Origin: Roseobacter sp.
GTDB lineage: Bacteria > Pseudomonadota > Alphaproteobacteria > Rhodobacterales > Rhodobacteraceae
Direction: 5' to 3'
Assembly: GCA_024636495.1 (NCBI GenBank)
Contig: JAGXGZ010000043.1
Location: forward strand, 1 to 64,000
DNA length: 64,000 nt
Within the stretch, counting starts at the first letter, position 1. Every line of letters starts with the position of its first letter. The translations under genes and the position numbers were made by a program. Below the pieces are notes generated by a model. It was not told the origin of the DNA, made no database searches, and worked only from the letters and a program-made list of their open reading frames with translations. This document shows positions 18,837 to 28,549 of this stretch, one piece after another.

Positions 18837-19908
18837 GAAAGTCCTCCAATTGGTATAAAAAGGTTGCGGGACAGGTTTTCCAATCCCGGTATTGCGTCAA
18901 ATATCGGGGTACTTGTCTGGGTTTTCAAGAGTTTTTGCAGGATAAAACGCAAGAGTTTCGAATAAGACTGTCAGTTTTTAGGGAATCTGATCGACATCAT
19001 TAGAAATCAATCCAGAAGTTATCGGCCCCAGGCGGAATTTCGGTCGGGATTAAGACGGGTCATATACTCTAACATATTGAAATAATGGCGAAAATAAATA
19101 GGCTTTGTGCCAGCATTCGTGAACCGACCGCGAGGCTAAATCCAGCAATTGTCGAACATCGGTGTGCCGTCAGCGGCAAGGGGCCGCCAAACGATCATCA
19201 ACCTGCGTTGTTACGTCGCTGTTTTGCGCGTGAAGATTTACGAATACCAACTTTCCCTCCGGCCACGTCCTGAGTGGCAAACCCGAAAAATTTAGCGATC
19301 ATCCATCGCGCGGGATTTGGTCGAAGCGAGGTCGGCTCTTAGCACGCCCTCGACCGTTTATGTACCTGCTTCTCGACCTGCCAAAAAATGCTGTGCGATT
19401 CTTCTGTGTGGTCTTTGTGCAAGCTGTTTTGGGTGCAGCAGAGCGACAGCGTTTTTCGTAAGAGAATGGTCCGAGCGTCGCGATCTTTGCCAAATCGGCA
19501 AAACTCTGCGCATCTAAAAGTCTCTGCGCTGTCATCTTGAACATGGCGTAACATTATGAAAGGGATAAAAAATCTAGCGTAAGTCAGAATGTAATTTTGC
19601 AAATGGGTTGTCGATCAGCGGCGTTAACCAATAATTTACGAAGTTGTTTTGCACTCTGCAATTTCGGTGCTACGATTGGGTTACACGTATAGGGTGCAGA
19701 AAGCACATATTTACGCGTCGAACAGCTAAAATATTCGAAGACACCTTTGCGATCGAAAAATGCATAAGCGCGTGAAACTTGTTTTTATTTGCGAAGGTTC
19801 AATAATTTTGTCACCTTGCCGCACCGTAGGACCGGAGGTCTTGGATCCCCCTGCGTCATGTAAAGTTTAGCGCTGTTAAAGGCGCTCCTCACCTGAAAGA
19901 GTACAATA

Positions 19909-20283
19909 ATGCCCCATAAAGTAGATGTCCATGTAGGACAGCGTATCCGCCAGCGACGTTGGTTGGCTGGAATGACACAGCAAAAACTTGCTGAACTGGT
20001 GGGCATTAAGTTCCAGCAAATTCAAAAGTACGAGACAGGGGCCAATCGCGTCAGCGCGTCACGGTTGTGGGATATAGCAGACGCTTTGAACGTCGAAGTG
20101 TCGCATTTCTTTGAAGGGCTTGAGGCCGAGAAAACAAAGAACGAGACGATACCAGAAAACATTCCCGCCGATTTGATCGGCGATAAGGAAGCGATGGATC
20201 TGGTCCGCTCTTATTATGCGATCCCGGAAAACCAACGTCGCCGTCTTTTTGAACTCGCCCGCGTCTTGAGTGATGTCGCCTGA
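19909..20283 (+). CDS. XRE-family transcriptional regulator
   Basis: VGQRIRQRRWLAGMTQQKLAELVGIKFQQIQKYETGANRVSASRLWDIADALNV HTH_3. Confidence 0.9.
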   Translation: MPHKVDVHVGQRIRQRRWLAGMTQQKLAELVGIKFQQIQKYETGANRVSASRLWDIADALNVEVSHFFEGLEAEKTKNETIPENIPADLIGDKEAMDLVRSYYAIPENQRRRLFELARVLSDVA

Positions 20284-20340
20284 AGATCACGAATATCATG
20301 GTTCTTGCATCAGCCAGACGATGATGGCAGTCCAAGGGTC

Positions 20341-21147
20341 ATGAAAAATCACACCAGACTTGACCCCGATATCCTGCGGGTTGGCCATTTGCTTGCCGAT
20401 GCTGCCCGCCGTGAAACACTGAAATATTTTCGGACGACTGACCTGTCGACTGACAATAAGGTGGCCGACGGTTACGATCCTGTAACTGTCGCTGACCGCG
20501 CGGCAGAACGCGCGATGCTGGATATTCTGGCGCAAGAGCGTCCTGACGACGCGGTGTTAGGCGAGGAATACGGCGCTGTCTCGGGCACGTCGGGGCTGAC
20601 ATGGGTGCTGGATCCGATCGACGGGACGCGTGGTTTCGTGTCGGGAACGCCGACATGGGGCGTGCTGATCGCCGTCGGGGACGCTGACGGGCCGTTCTTC
20701 GGGATCATCGACCAGCCCTATATCGGCGAAAGGTTCATTGGCGGGCCCGGCCTTGCGACCGTTACTGGCCCGACCGGGACGCATAAACTGCAAACGCGCA
20801 AATCGCGTGACCTGTCCGAAGCGACAGTATTTACCACCTTTCCAGAGGTCGGCACCAAGGCGGAAGGCGCGGCATTTGCACAAGTTTCGCAAAAGGCACG
20901 GCTGACGCGTTACGGGACGGATTGTTATGCCTACGCGCTGGTTGCGGCGGGGCAGGTAGATCTGGTCATCGAGGCCAGCTTGCAAGCCTATGATCTTCAA
21001 GCGCCGATTGCAGTTGTTCAGGCCGCTGGCGGCATTGTCACAGACTGGCAGGGTGGCCCTGCACATAACGGCGGGCGGGCCCTTGCGGCAGCAAATCCCG
21101 AGATTCACGCTCAGGCTTTGGAGATGCTCAGGCACTGTGCGCCATGA
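20341..21147 (+). CDS. hisN: Histidinol-phosphatase, inositol monophosphatase family
   Basis: GEEYGAVSGTSGLTWVLDPIDGTRGFVSGTPTWGVLIA. Confidence 0.85.
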   Translation: MKNHTRLDPDILRVGHLLADAARRETLKYFRTTDLSTDNKVADGYDPVTVADRAAERAMLDILAQERPDDAVLGEEYGAVSGTSGLTWVLDPIDGTRGFVSGTPTWGVLIAVGDADGPFFGIIDQPYIGERFIGGPGLATVTGPTGTHKLQTRKSRDLSEATVFTTFPEVGTKAEGAAFAQVSQKARLTRYGTDCYAYALVAAGQVDLVIEASLQAYDLQAPIAVVQAAGGIVTDWQGGPAHNGGRALAAANPEIHAQALEMLRHCAP

Positions 21148-22493
21148 CCACGCTGTTAATCCGAAACGCGGACTACATCCTGACGATGGATGAATCGCGT
21201 CGGGAAATGGCCGGGGCGGACATTCTGGTGCGTGACGGTGCGATTGTTTCAATAGGACATGGGCTTGAGGCCGTGGGCACCGAGGGCGAAGTGATCAATG
21301 CGCGTGGCTGTGTGGTGACACCGGGCCTCGTGAACACGCATCACCACCTGTATCAGACGCTTACGCGTGCAGTGCCGGGCGGACAGGATGCTTTGCTGTT
21401 TGGATGGCTCAAGACCCTTTATCCGATCTGGGCAAGGTTCTCGCCTGACCATATGTTCACCTCCGCGCAAATAGGTCTTGCCGAGCTGGCCTTGTCAGGC
21501 TGCACATTAAGTTCGGATCACTTGTATCTTTACCCCAACGGGTCGCGGCTTGAGGATACGATCCATGCGGCCGCAGAAATTGGCCTGCGGTTCCAGCCTA
21601 CACGCGGCGCTATGAGCATCGGCGAGAGCGACGGGGGGCTGCCGCCCGACGCGCTGGTCGAAGACGAGGCCGCAATCCTTGAAGACTGCATTCGGGTGAT
21701 CGACGCCTTTCACGACGATCAACCGTCATCGATGTGCCGTATTGGCATAGCGCCCTGTTCGCCCTTCTCGGTCAGTCGTGATTTGATGCGGAATGCCGCC
21801 CTGTTGGCGCGTGACAAGGGGGTCATGCTGCACACCCATCTGGCCGAAAACGACGAAGATATCGCCTATTCCCTTGAGAAATTCGGATGTCGTCCAGGTC
21901 AATACGCGCAGGATTTAGGCTGGGTCGGCCCTGACGTGTGGCACGCGCACTGCGTGAAGCTTGACCCCAGCGAGATTACCCTTTTCGCCCAAACAGGTAC
22001 GGGGGTTGCCCATTGCCCTTGCTCTAACTGTCGGCTTGGGTCTGGGATCGCGCCGGTGCGCGCAATGCGGGATGCCGGGGTGAATGTGGGCTTGGGCGTG
22101 GACGGATCGGCCAGCAACGACGCGGGAAATCTGGTGTCGGAGGCGCGTCAGTCGATGCTATTGCAAAGGGTTGCACAGGGCGCTGACGCCATGAGCGCAC
22201 GTGAGGCGCTGGAGATTGCCACCCGTGGCGGCGCAGATGTGCTGGGCCGCCCCGAATGCGGGCGCATCGCGGCAGGCGCGCGCGCGGATATTGCCATCTG
22301 GGATGTAAGCGGCATCGAAAGCGCCGGCAGTTGGGATCCCGCAGCACTGTTGTTAGCAGGCCCAACAACTGTACGCGATCTGGTGGTTGAAGGGCGCAGG
22401 ATCGTTCAAGACGGCCAGCTTCTGACGATTGATCTTGAGGCGCAAATACTGCGGCAGAACAACATGGCGCGCCAATTGAGGGACAAGATATGA
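21144..22493 (+). CDS. 8-oxoguanine deaminase-like amidohydrolase
   Basis: VVTPGLVNTHHHLYQTLTRAVPGGQDALLFGWLKTLYPIWA...HTHLAEN...HCPCSNCRLGSGIAPV. Confidence 0.85.
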   Translation: MTTLLIRNADYILTMDESRREMAGADILVRDGAIVSIGHGLEAVGTEGEVINARGCVVTPGLVNTHHHLYQTLTRAVPGGQDALLFGWLKTLYPIWARFSPDHMFTSAQIGLAELALSGCTLSSDHLYLYPNGSRLEDTIHAAAEIGLRFQPTRGAMSIGESDGGLPPDALVEDEAAILEDCIRVIDAFHDDQPSSMCRIGIAPCSPFSVSRDLMRNAALLARDKGVMLHTHLAENDEDIAYSLEKFGCRPGQYAQDLGWVGPDVWHAHCVKLDPSEITLFAQTGTGVAHCPCSNCRLGSGIAPVRAMRDAGVNVGLGVDGSASNDAGNLVSEARQSMLLQRVAQGADAMSAREALEIATRGGADVLGRPECGRIAAGARADIAIWDVSGIESAGSWDPAALLLAGPTTVRDLVVEGRRIVQDGQLLTIDLEAQILRQNNMARQLRDKI

Positions 22494-22915
22494 ATAAGCT
22501 GTGGCTGTTTTTCATATTTTTGGCAGGTATGGCCGTCTCGGCGGCAGCAAACCCGGATGCGACAAAAACGCTGAATGATCTGCGTGCCTTAAAGGGGGTT
22601 GCGGCTGTGGCCTATTCGACCAAGCTGGAGGCCGTCGCAAAGGCACACGCCTTGGATATGGCAAAGCACGGCTATTTTGCACATGAGGGTCGAAATGGAT
22701 CAAGCGTGGGCGACCGGGTGAAAAAGCAACGTTACAAATGGTGTTTCGTCGCAGAGAACCTTGCCAAGGGACAGCGTGACCTGAACCAAGTGATGCAGGG
22801 TTGGGCGCAGTCGCCGGGGCATCATTCGAACATGATCAATCATAACGCAAAGGAATTTGGGATCTTCGAAGGCCCTGATCGCATTTGGGCCATGGTTTTG
22901 GCGGCACCTTGTTAA
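22490..22915 (+). CDS. CAP (SCP/PR1) domain exported protein
   Basis: Signal peptide; LEAVAKAHALDMAKHGYFAHEGRNGSSVGDRVKKQRY...VMQGWAQSPGHHSNMINHNAKEFGI. Confidence 0.9.
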   Translation: MNKLWLFFIFLAGMAVSAAANPDATKTLNDLRALKGVAAVAYSTKLEAVAKAHALDMAKHGYFAHEGRNGSSVGDRVKKQRYKWCFVAENLAKGQRDLNQVMQGWAQSPGHHSNMINHNAKEFGIFEGPDRIWAMVLAAPC

Positions 22916-22923
22916 ACAAGACA

Positions 22924-22951
22924 GCGGCGCGGCTGCGCCGCATTGTTTTTA
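22924..22951 (+). terminator. Rho-independent terminator
   Basis: GCGGCGC-ggct-GCGCCGC-ATTGTTTTTAT. Confidence 0.75.
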
Positions 22952-23003
22952 TATGTGTGTCGACGTCAGGTGAGCCCAGATTATCACCACCTGAAATCTG
23001 CTA

Positions 23004-23046
23004 AAGCGCCGGACGCTTCGCGGAGAGTTTATTTTGCAAAATGAAA
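23004..23046. repeat. Short intergenic hairpin-plus-tail repeat (GAGTTTATTTTGCAAAATGAA)
   Basis: Tail nearly identical to 11901-11922. Confidence 0.5.
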
Positions 23047-23051
23047 TGGCA

Positions 23052-24344
23052 TCAGCCGCGCTTTTGGCCGGCGACCCAGACATCCTTGATCGCACGGTCA
23101 TCGCCCATCATGAGCGTCGCAAAGACCATGTCCCAGATATCTTGAGCGTTTGACGCGCGTTGTGCGATGGCAGGTGTCGAGGCAAGATCAAGAATTGTAA
23201 TGTCCGCCTCGAAACCCGCGCTAAGCGTGCCGATCTTGTCCTGCAGATGAAGACTACGCGCTGATCCGGCTGTGGCGAGCCACATCAGCTGCGCTGCGTG
23301 AAGCGGTGTGCCGCGCAACTGGCCGATCTCATAAGCGGCGGCCATTGTGCGCAACATCGAGAACGACGACCCCCCACCGGTATCAGTGGCTAGCCCGATG
23401 GGGATATGGCGCGCGGCAAGGCTGACCATATCGAACAGCCCAGAGCCAATGAAGGTATTGGAGGTGGGGCAATGCACAAGCGCTGCACCGGTTTCTGAAA
23501 TCCGGTCGATCTCGCGCGGGGTCAGGTGGATGGCATGCCCATATACGGCACGCGCACCGATCAGGCCGTGCTCCTCGTAAGTGTCCAGATAGTCACGGGC
23601 AGTCGGCACAAGGTCACGCACCCAGGCAATCTCGTCAAGCTGCTCGCTGAGATGGGTTTGCATCAGGCAGTCAGGATATTCCGCCCAAAGTGCGCCCAAG
23701 GCTGCCAATTGTTCGGGGGTCGATGTGGGCGTGAAGCGCGGTGTAATAGCATAGCCCGCGCGGCCTTTGCCCTGCCAGCGCTGGATCAGCGCCTTGCTGT
23801 CATCGTATGCCGTTTGCGCAGTATCGCGCAGTCCGTCCGGAGCATTTCTGTCCATGCAGGTTTTGCCCGCAACAATGCGCTGACCGCGAAGGGCTGCTGC
23901 CTCAAAGATCGCATTGACGCTTTGGGGCGTGATGGTTGCGTAGGAACAGACAGTCGTGGTGCCATGTGCAAGCGTCAAATCCAGATAGCGTCCGGCAATG
24001 TCAGTGGCATAGGCGGGATCGGCAAGCCGCATTTCTTCTGGGAATGTATAAAGGTTAAGCCAGTCGATCAGCCGCTTGCCCCAGCTCGCGATGATGGCAG
24101 TCTGGGGGTAGTGCACATGCGCATCCACAAATCCGGGGCAGATCAGCGCATCACCGTAGTCTGTGACCTGAGCGAAGGGATGTGCCTTGCGCAGCTCAGC
24201 CCCATTGCCCACCGCCTGGATATGGCCGCCCGCGATCAGCACACCGCCTGCGCTGTCGATTGAAACGGTGTTTTCCCAGCGATCCTCAAGCGGATTGCCA
24301 GTAAAATTCAGGGTCTGACCCAGAAGAAGCATTTGATCTGTCAT
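23052..24344 (-). CDS. guaD: Guanine deaminase
   Basis: ICPGFVDAHVHYPQTAIIASWGKRLIDWLNLYTFPEE...QTHLSEQLDEI; start reset within ORF 23052..24476. Confidence 0.93.
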   Translation of the reverse strand: MTDQMLLLGQTLNFTGNPLEDRWENTVSIDSAGGVLIAGGHIQAVGNGAELRKAHPFAQVTDYGDALICPGFVDAHVHYPQTAIIASWGKRLIDWLNLYTFPEEMRLADPAYATDIAGRYLDLTLAHGTTTVCSYATITPQSVNAIFEAAALRGQRIVAGKTCMDRNAPDGLRDTAQTAYDDSKALIQRWQGKGRAGYAITPRFTPTSTPEQLAALGALWAEYPDCLMQTHLSEQLDEIAWVRDLVPTARDYLDTYEEHGLIGARAVYGHAIHLTPREIDRISETGAALVHCPTSNTFIGSGLFDMVSLAARHIPIGLATDTGGGSSFSMLRTMAAAYEIGQLRGTPLHAAQLMWLATAGSARSLHLQDKIGTLSAGFEADITILDLASTPAIAQRASNAQDIWDMVFATLMMGDDRAIKDVWVAGQKRG

Positions 24345-24458
24345 GTCGCCAGCATAAGACCTGACGGGCAAAGGAACAATCAGATGAATCGGTATTTTCG
24401 CGCCATTGTAACCCCGTAATGCGGCCACTATTGTACATGCAAAGCAAAGGGGTGTGTG

Positions 24459-25862
24459 ATGTCTGATGAAACGCAAGAACTGGAAGTAACCCCCGAAGCA
24501 GAAGATGAAGCCGAGGCTTACAGGCTCAATAAAAAAGCGGTTGCATCGATTTTATATGCGGTCGAAATTGATGATGCCGCCAAACTGACCGAGCTGATGG
24601 AGCCCCTGCACGCGGCTGACATCGCCGACCTTCTGGAACAGATCAGCAGTTTCGAGCGGGCCAAGCTGATTCGGCTTTATGACCGCGAATTTGACGGCGA
24701 AATCCTGTCGGAACTTGACGAATCCATCCGCGAAGAAGTCATCGACCTGTTGACGCCTCAGGTCTTGTCGGACGCGGTCCGCGAGATGGACAGCGACGAT
24801 GTGGTCGACCTGATCGAAGACCTTGAGGACGCGCAGGCCGAAACGATTCTGGGCGCGCTGGAAGATGTCGACCGGGCCGCGGTTGAACAGGCGCTGGCCT
24901 ATCCCGAATACTCTGCCGGGCGTTTGATGCAGCGCGAAGTCGTGATGGCCCCGGAACACTGGACGGTAGGCGAAGCAATTGATTTCTTGCGTAAAACTCC
25001 GGAAGAAGACCTGCCAGACCAGTTTTATCACATCGTGATGGTCGATCCGCGCCTGCATCCTGTTGGCAACGTGACCTTGGGCAAGCTGATGCGGTCAAAA
25101 CGCGCGACGCTGTTGCGTGACATTCTGGAAGACACGTTTCAGGTCATTCCTGCCATGCGCGATGAGGGCGATGTCGCCTATGCGTTCAACCAATACCACC
25201 TGATTTCGGCGCCCGTTGTGGATGACGAGGGGCGGCTGATCGGGGTGATCACCATTGACGATGCGATGGCCGTTCTTGACGAGGAACACGAGGAAGACAT
25301 CCTGCGCCTTGCCGGTGTAGGCGAGGGGTCGCTCTCGGACAGGGTGATCGAGACGACAAAGCAGCGCCTGCCTTGGCTGGCCGTGAACCTTTTGACCGCG
25401 ATTGCCGCATCTATGGTGATTTCGCAGTTCGAGGTCGCGATTGCGCAGATCGTGGCGTTGGCGGTGTTGATGCCGATTGTGGCGTCGATGGGTGGCAATG
25501 CCGGAACACAAAGCCTGACCGTCGCGGTGCGTGCCATTGCTACCCGCGACTTGACTGGCTCGAACGTGTGGCGGGTGATCCGGCGTGAATGTCTGGTGGG
25601 GCTGATCAACGGCATTATCTTTGCCGTCATCATGGGCATTGTCGGGGTCATCTGGTTCGGCTCGCCCGCGCTGGGCTATGTGATTGCGGTGGCGATGGTG
25701 ATCAACATGGTTGTTGCGGGGTTGGCGGGCACGGGTATTCCCATCGTGTTGGAACGCATAGGCGTCGACCCTGCCTTGGCATCGGGTGCTTTCGTCACAA
25801 CTGTGACGGATGTGGTCGGCTTCTTTGCGTTCCTGGGTCTGGCCGCAGCGGTATTGCTATGA
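24459..25862 (+). CDS. mgtE: Magnesium transporter MgtE
   Basis: HAADIADLLEQISSFERAKLIRLYD; CBS pair; VLMPIVASMGGNAGTQSLTVAVRAIA. Confidence 0.96.
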   Translation: MSDETQELEVTPEAEDEAEAYRLNKKAVASILYAVEIDDAAKLTELMEPLHAADIADLLEQISSFERAKLIRLYDREFDGEILSELDESIREEVIDLLTPQVLSDAVREMDSDDVVDLIEDLEDAQAETILGALEDVDRAAVEQALAYPEYSAGRLMQREVVMAPEHWTVGEAIDFLRKTPEEDLPDQFYHIVMVDPRLHPVGNVTLGKLMRSKRATLLRDILEDTFQVIPAMRDEGDVAYAFNQYHLISAPVVDDEGRLIGVITIDDAMAVLDEEHEEDILRLAGVGEGSLSDRVIETTKQRLPWLAVNLLTAIAASMVISQFEVAIAQIVALAVLMPIVASMGGNAGTQSLTVAVRAIATRDLTGSNVWRVIRRECLVGLINGIIFAVIMGIVGVIWFGSPALGYVIAVAMVINMVVAGLAGTGIPIVLERIGVDPALASGAFVTTVTDVVGFFAFLGLAAAVLL

Positions 25863-26422
25863 CCGATCTGGCGGCGGTCAAAGGCGCTGCCCGCAAGGCT
25901 GCGTTCGCCCGTCGCAAGCCCTTGTTTGAGGGTGCCACTGCAGCACAGGCGGGATATCTGAGCGAAGTGCTTGCAGGATACCGGGGTGTCGCGCTGTCGG
26001 GTTTCATGCCGATCCGCACCGAGATCGACCCGCGCCCTGCTATGGCAGAGGCATCGGCCTACGGACCTGTTGGCGTGCCTGTCATCACAGGGCCAAACCA
26101 GCCGTTGCGCTTTTCCAGCTGGACGCCGCAGACAGCGATGATCGACGGACCATTCGGCGCTCAAGTTCCAGCCGTGGATGATTTTTTTGAGCCAGAGATC
26201 GTGATCGTGCCCTTGCTGTCTTTTACGATAAACGGCGACCGGCTGGGGTATGGCGGCGGTTTTTATGACCGTACGCTTGAACACTTGCGCGGCTTGCGCG
26301 CGACGCTTGCTATCGGTTTTGCGTTTGCAGGACAGCAGGTCGATGCCTTGCTGCTGGAGCCTACCGATCAGCCGCTTGATCTGATCGTGACCGAGGCGGG
26401 GGTGATCGACGTGGCGCGATGA
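25859..26422 (+). CDS. 5-formyltetrahydrofolate cyclo-ligase
   Basis: FMPIRTEIDPRPAM...IVPLLSFTINGDRLGYGGGFYDRTL; ATGA overlap with mgtE. Confidence 0.9.
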   Translation: MTDLAAVKGAARKAAFARRKPLFEGATAAQAGYLSEVLAGYRGVALSGFMPIRTEIDPRPAMAEASAYGPVGVPVITGPNQPLRFSSWTPQTAMIDGPFGAQVPAVDDFFEPEIVIVPLLSFTINGDRLGYGGGFYDRTLEHLRGLRATLAIGFAFAGQQVDALLLEPTDQPLDLIVTEAGVIDVAR

Positions 26423-27606
26423 TCCTGAACATCGCTATTCTGGGGGCCGCAGCGCTTGCCGCGCTTGTCCTGTGGTCGGCCCCTGTGCGCCGGTCTGTGA
26501 CGTGGGGTGCGATGACCACGCCGCTCGCATCGATCATTGGCAGCGGTTTCTTGGTGCTTGGTCCGATTTTGATGGCGCAATTTGGCTGGCTGGCCCCAGT
26601 GGTCATGGCGTTGTTATGCATCACCGCCTATTTGTTTGGTGCCGCTATCCGCCATAACATGCGCCGGATCGAAGCCAACGATACCTTGCCCCAAGGGCTT
26701 GAGGCTGCTTCCTCGTGGGCGCTGAGTTTTGCCTATATCGTGTCGGTCGCGTATTATCTGAATCTGTTTGGCGCGTTTGGTGTCAGACTGACGCCGTTTG
26801 CGGGCGCGTTCGAGGCCAAGCTGCTGACAAGCGCCGTCTATCTCGTGATCTTGGGGGTCGGCTGGACCCGTGGTTTTGCCTCGCTTGAGCGGTTGGAATA
26901 CATCAGCGTGACCATCAAGCTGGCGATCATCGCGGGTTTGCTGATCGGCTTGGGTGGTTTTTTCTGGGGTCGAGTTCAAGCGGATACGCTGGTGATTATC
27001 CCTTCGCATCTGTCGGGTTGGGCGGCTATTACGCTGGCCTTTGGTCTGATCGTTACCGTGCAGGGGTTTGAAACCTCGCGCTATCTGGGCGCTACTTATG
27101 ACACGAATACGCGGGTGCGTTCGATGAAATGGGCGCAGTGGTTGTCGGCGCTGATCTACATGATTTATATCATGCTTCTTGCCTATGTGTTCGAGCGCAA
27201 TGAGCTGAAACTCAGCGAAACCGCAATCGTCGATATGATGGGCGTGGTTGCCCCGATCTTGCCCGTGCTGTTGGTCGCTGCGGCTTTGGCGGCGCAGTTC
27301 AGCGCGGCGGTGGCCGACACCTCAGGCTCGGGCGGCTTGATAACCGAATTGTCCGCCAAGCGGATCAGCCCGCGCATGGGCTATCTGCTGCTTACGGCCA
27401 TAGGTCTGCTGCTGACATGGGGCGCAGACATTTTCGAGATCATCAGCTACGCCTCGCGGGCCTTCGCGATCTACTATGCGGTGCAAGCGGTCATTGCGGC
27501 GATGAGTGCTAAACAGCTGGGGCAAAAACGTCTTAGCTTCGGGTTCTCGGCACTTGCCTGTTTGGGCTTTGCCATTGCCGTTTTCGGGCATGCCGTCGAA
27601 GGGTAG
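26419..27606 (+). CDS. Putative multi-TM transporter/permease
   Basis: About 11 hydrophobic segments; overlaps the preceding CDS. Confidence 0.6.
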   Translation: MILNIAILGAAALAALVLWSAPVRRSVTWGAMTTPLASIIGSGFLVLGPILMAQFGWLAPVVMALLCITAYLFGAAIRHNMRRIEANDTLPQGLEAASSWALSFAYIVSVAYYLNLFGAFGVRLTPFAGAFEAKLLTSAVYLVILGVGWTRGFASLERLEYISVTIKLAIIAGLLIGLGGFFWGRVQADTLVIIPSHLSGWAAITLAFGLIVTVQGFETSRYLGATYDTNTRVRSMKWAQWLSALIYMIYIMLLAYVFERNELKLSETAIVDMMGVVAPILPVLLVAAALAAQFSAAVADTSGSGGLITELSAKRISPRMGYLLLTAIGLLLTWGADIFEIISYASRAFAIYYAVQAVIAAMSAKQLGQKRLSFGFSALACLGFAIAVFGHAVEG

Positions 27607-27688
27607 GGACGCAGCGTTTCGCCTTGGGGCCAAAATACCGCAGCCCTGCCTCTTGCCCTTGCCCGCCCCGCAGCCTAACGCTGTGGCT

Positions 27689-28501
27689 ATGAAAATACTC
27701 TTTCTTGGCGATGTCATGGGCCGTGCTGGCCGCCGTGCAATCAGCGAAAACCTGCCCCGTCTGCGCAAAGACTGGAAGCTGGATTTCGTCGTGGTGAACG
27801 GTGAAAACGCGACCTCGGGGATGGGGTTGTCGGGCAGCCATGCCAAGGATCTGCTGGACGCTGGTGCTGACTGCCTGACCCTTGGCGATCATGCATTTGA
27901 CCAAAAAGACATGCTTGGCTTTATCGAGCAGGAACAACGCATTATCCGCCCGCTGAATTTCTCGAAAAATGCACCGGGCAAGGGCGCGCGGCTATTCACA
28001 GCGCAAAACGGGCGCAAAGTGCTGGTGGTTCAGGCCCTTGGCCAAGTGTTCATGAAACGCCCCTTTGATGATCCTTTTTCTGCGCTGGAACCGGTGCTTA
28101 AGACCCATCCTTTGGGGGGCATGGCATCTGCGGTGATCGTCGACATCCATTGCGAAGCCACATCCGAGAAAATGGCGATGGGCCATTGGTGCGATGGGCG
28201 CGCAAGCCTTGTTGTTGGTACCCACACCCATGTACCCACATCTGACGCGATGATCTTGCCCGGCGGCACTGCTTATTTGACCGACGCAGGCATGTGTGGC
28301 GATTATCATTCCGTCATCGGGATGGAGAAAACCGAACCTTTGCGCCGTTTTATCACGGGCATGCCGAAAGACCGGTTTACCCCCGCCAACGACGAAGCGA
28401 CCTTGTCCGGCGTCTACATCGAAACCGATGATCGCACCGGAAAAGCGACGCGTGTCGTACCCGTACGCCAAGGCGGGAAGCTGCAACAAAGCGCGCCATG
28501 A
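27689..28501 (+). CDS. YmdB/TIGR00282-family metallophosphoesterase
   Basis: MKILFLGDVMGRAGRRA...VVNGENATSGMGLS...GDHAFDQKD...VVGTHTHVPTSDAMILPGGTAYLTDAGMCG. Confidence 0.93.
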   Translation: MKILFLGDVMGRAGRRAISENLPRLRKDWKLDFVVVNGENATSGMGLSGSHAKDLLDAGADCLTLGDHAFDQKDMLGFIEQEQRIIRPLNFSKNAPGKGARLFTAQNGRKVLVVQALGQVFMKRPFDDPFSALEPVLKTHPLGGMASAVIVDIHCEATSEKMAMGHWCDGRASLVVGTHTHVPTSDAMILPGGTAYLTDAGMCGDYHSVIGMEKTEPLRRFITGMPKDRFTPANDEATLSGVYIETDDRTGKATRVVPVRQGGKLQQSAP

Positions 28502-28549
28502 CACGGCGATGGCAAGACGCGCTGTGACCCGACACCGGACGCAAACCCT

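Noticed and set aside
19299-19602. ORFs 19299..19544 -, 19317..19517 +, 19339..19602 - in the gene-poor tract
   Set aside because: Short, mutually overlapping, no domain or start context; could not be supported as genes
24345-24455. Possible Mg riboswitch upstream of mgtE
   Set aside because: The 110-nt spacer shows no recognisable M-box and must also hold the divergent guaD promoter
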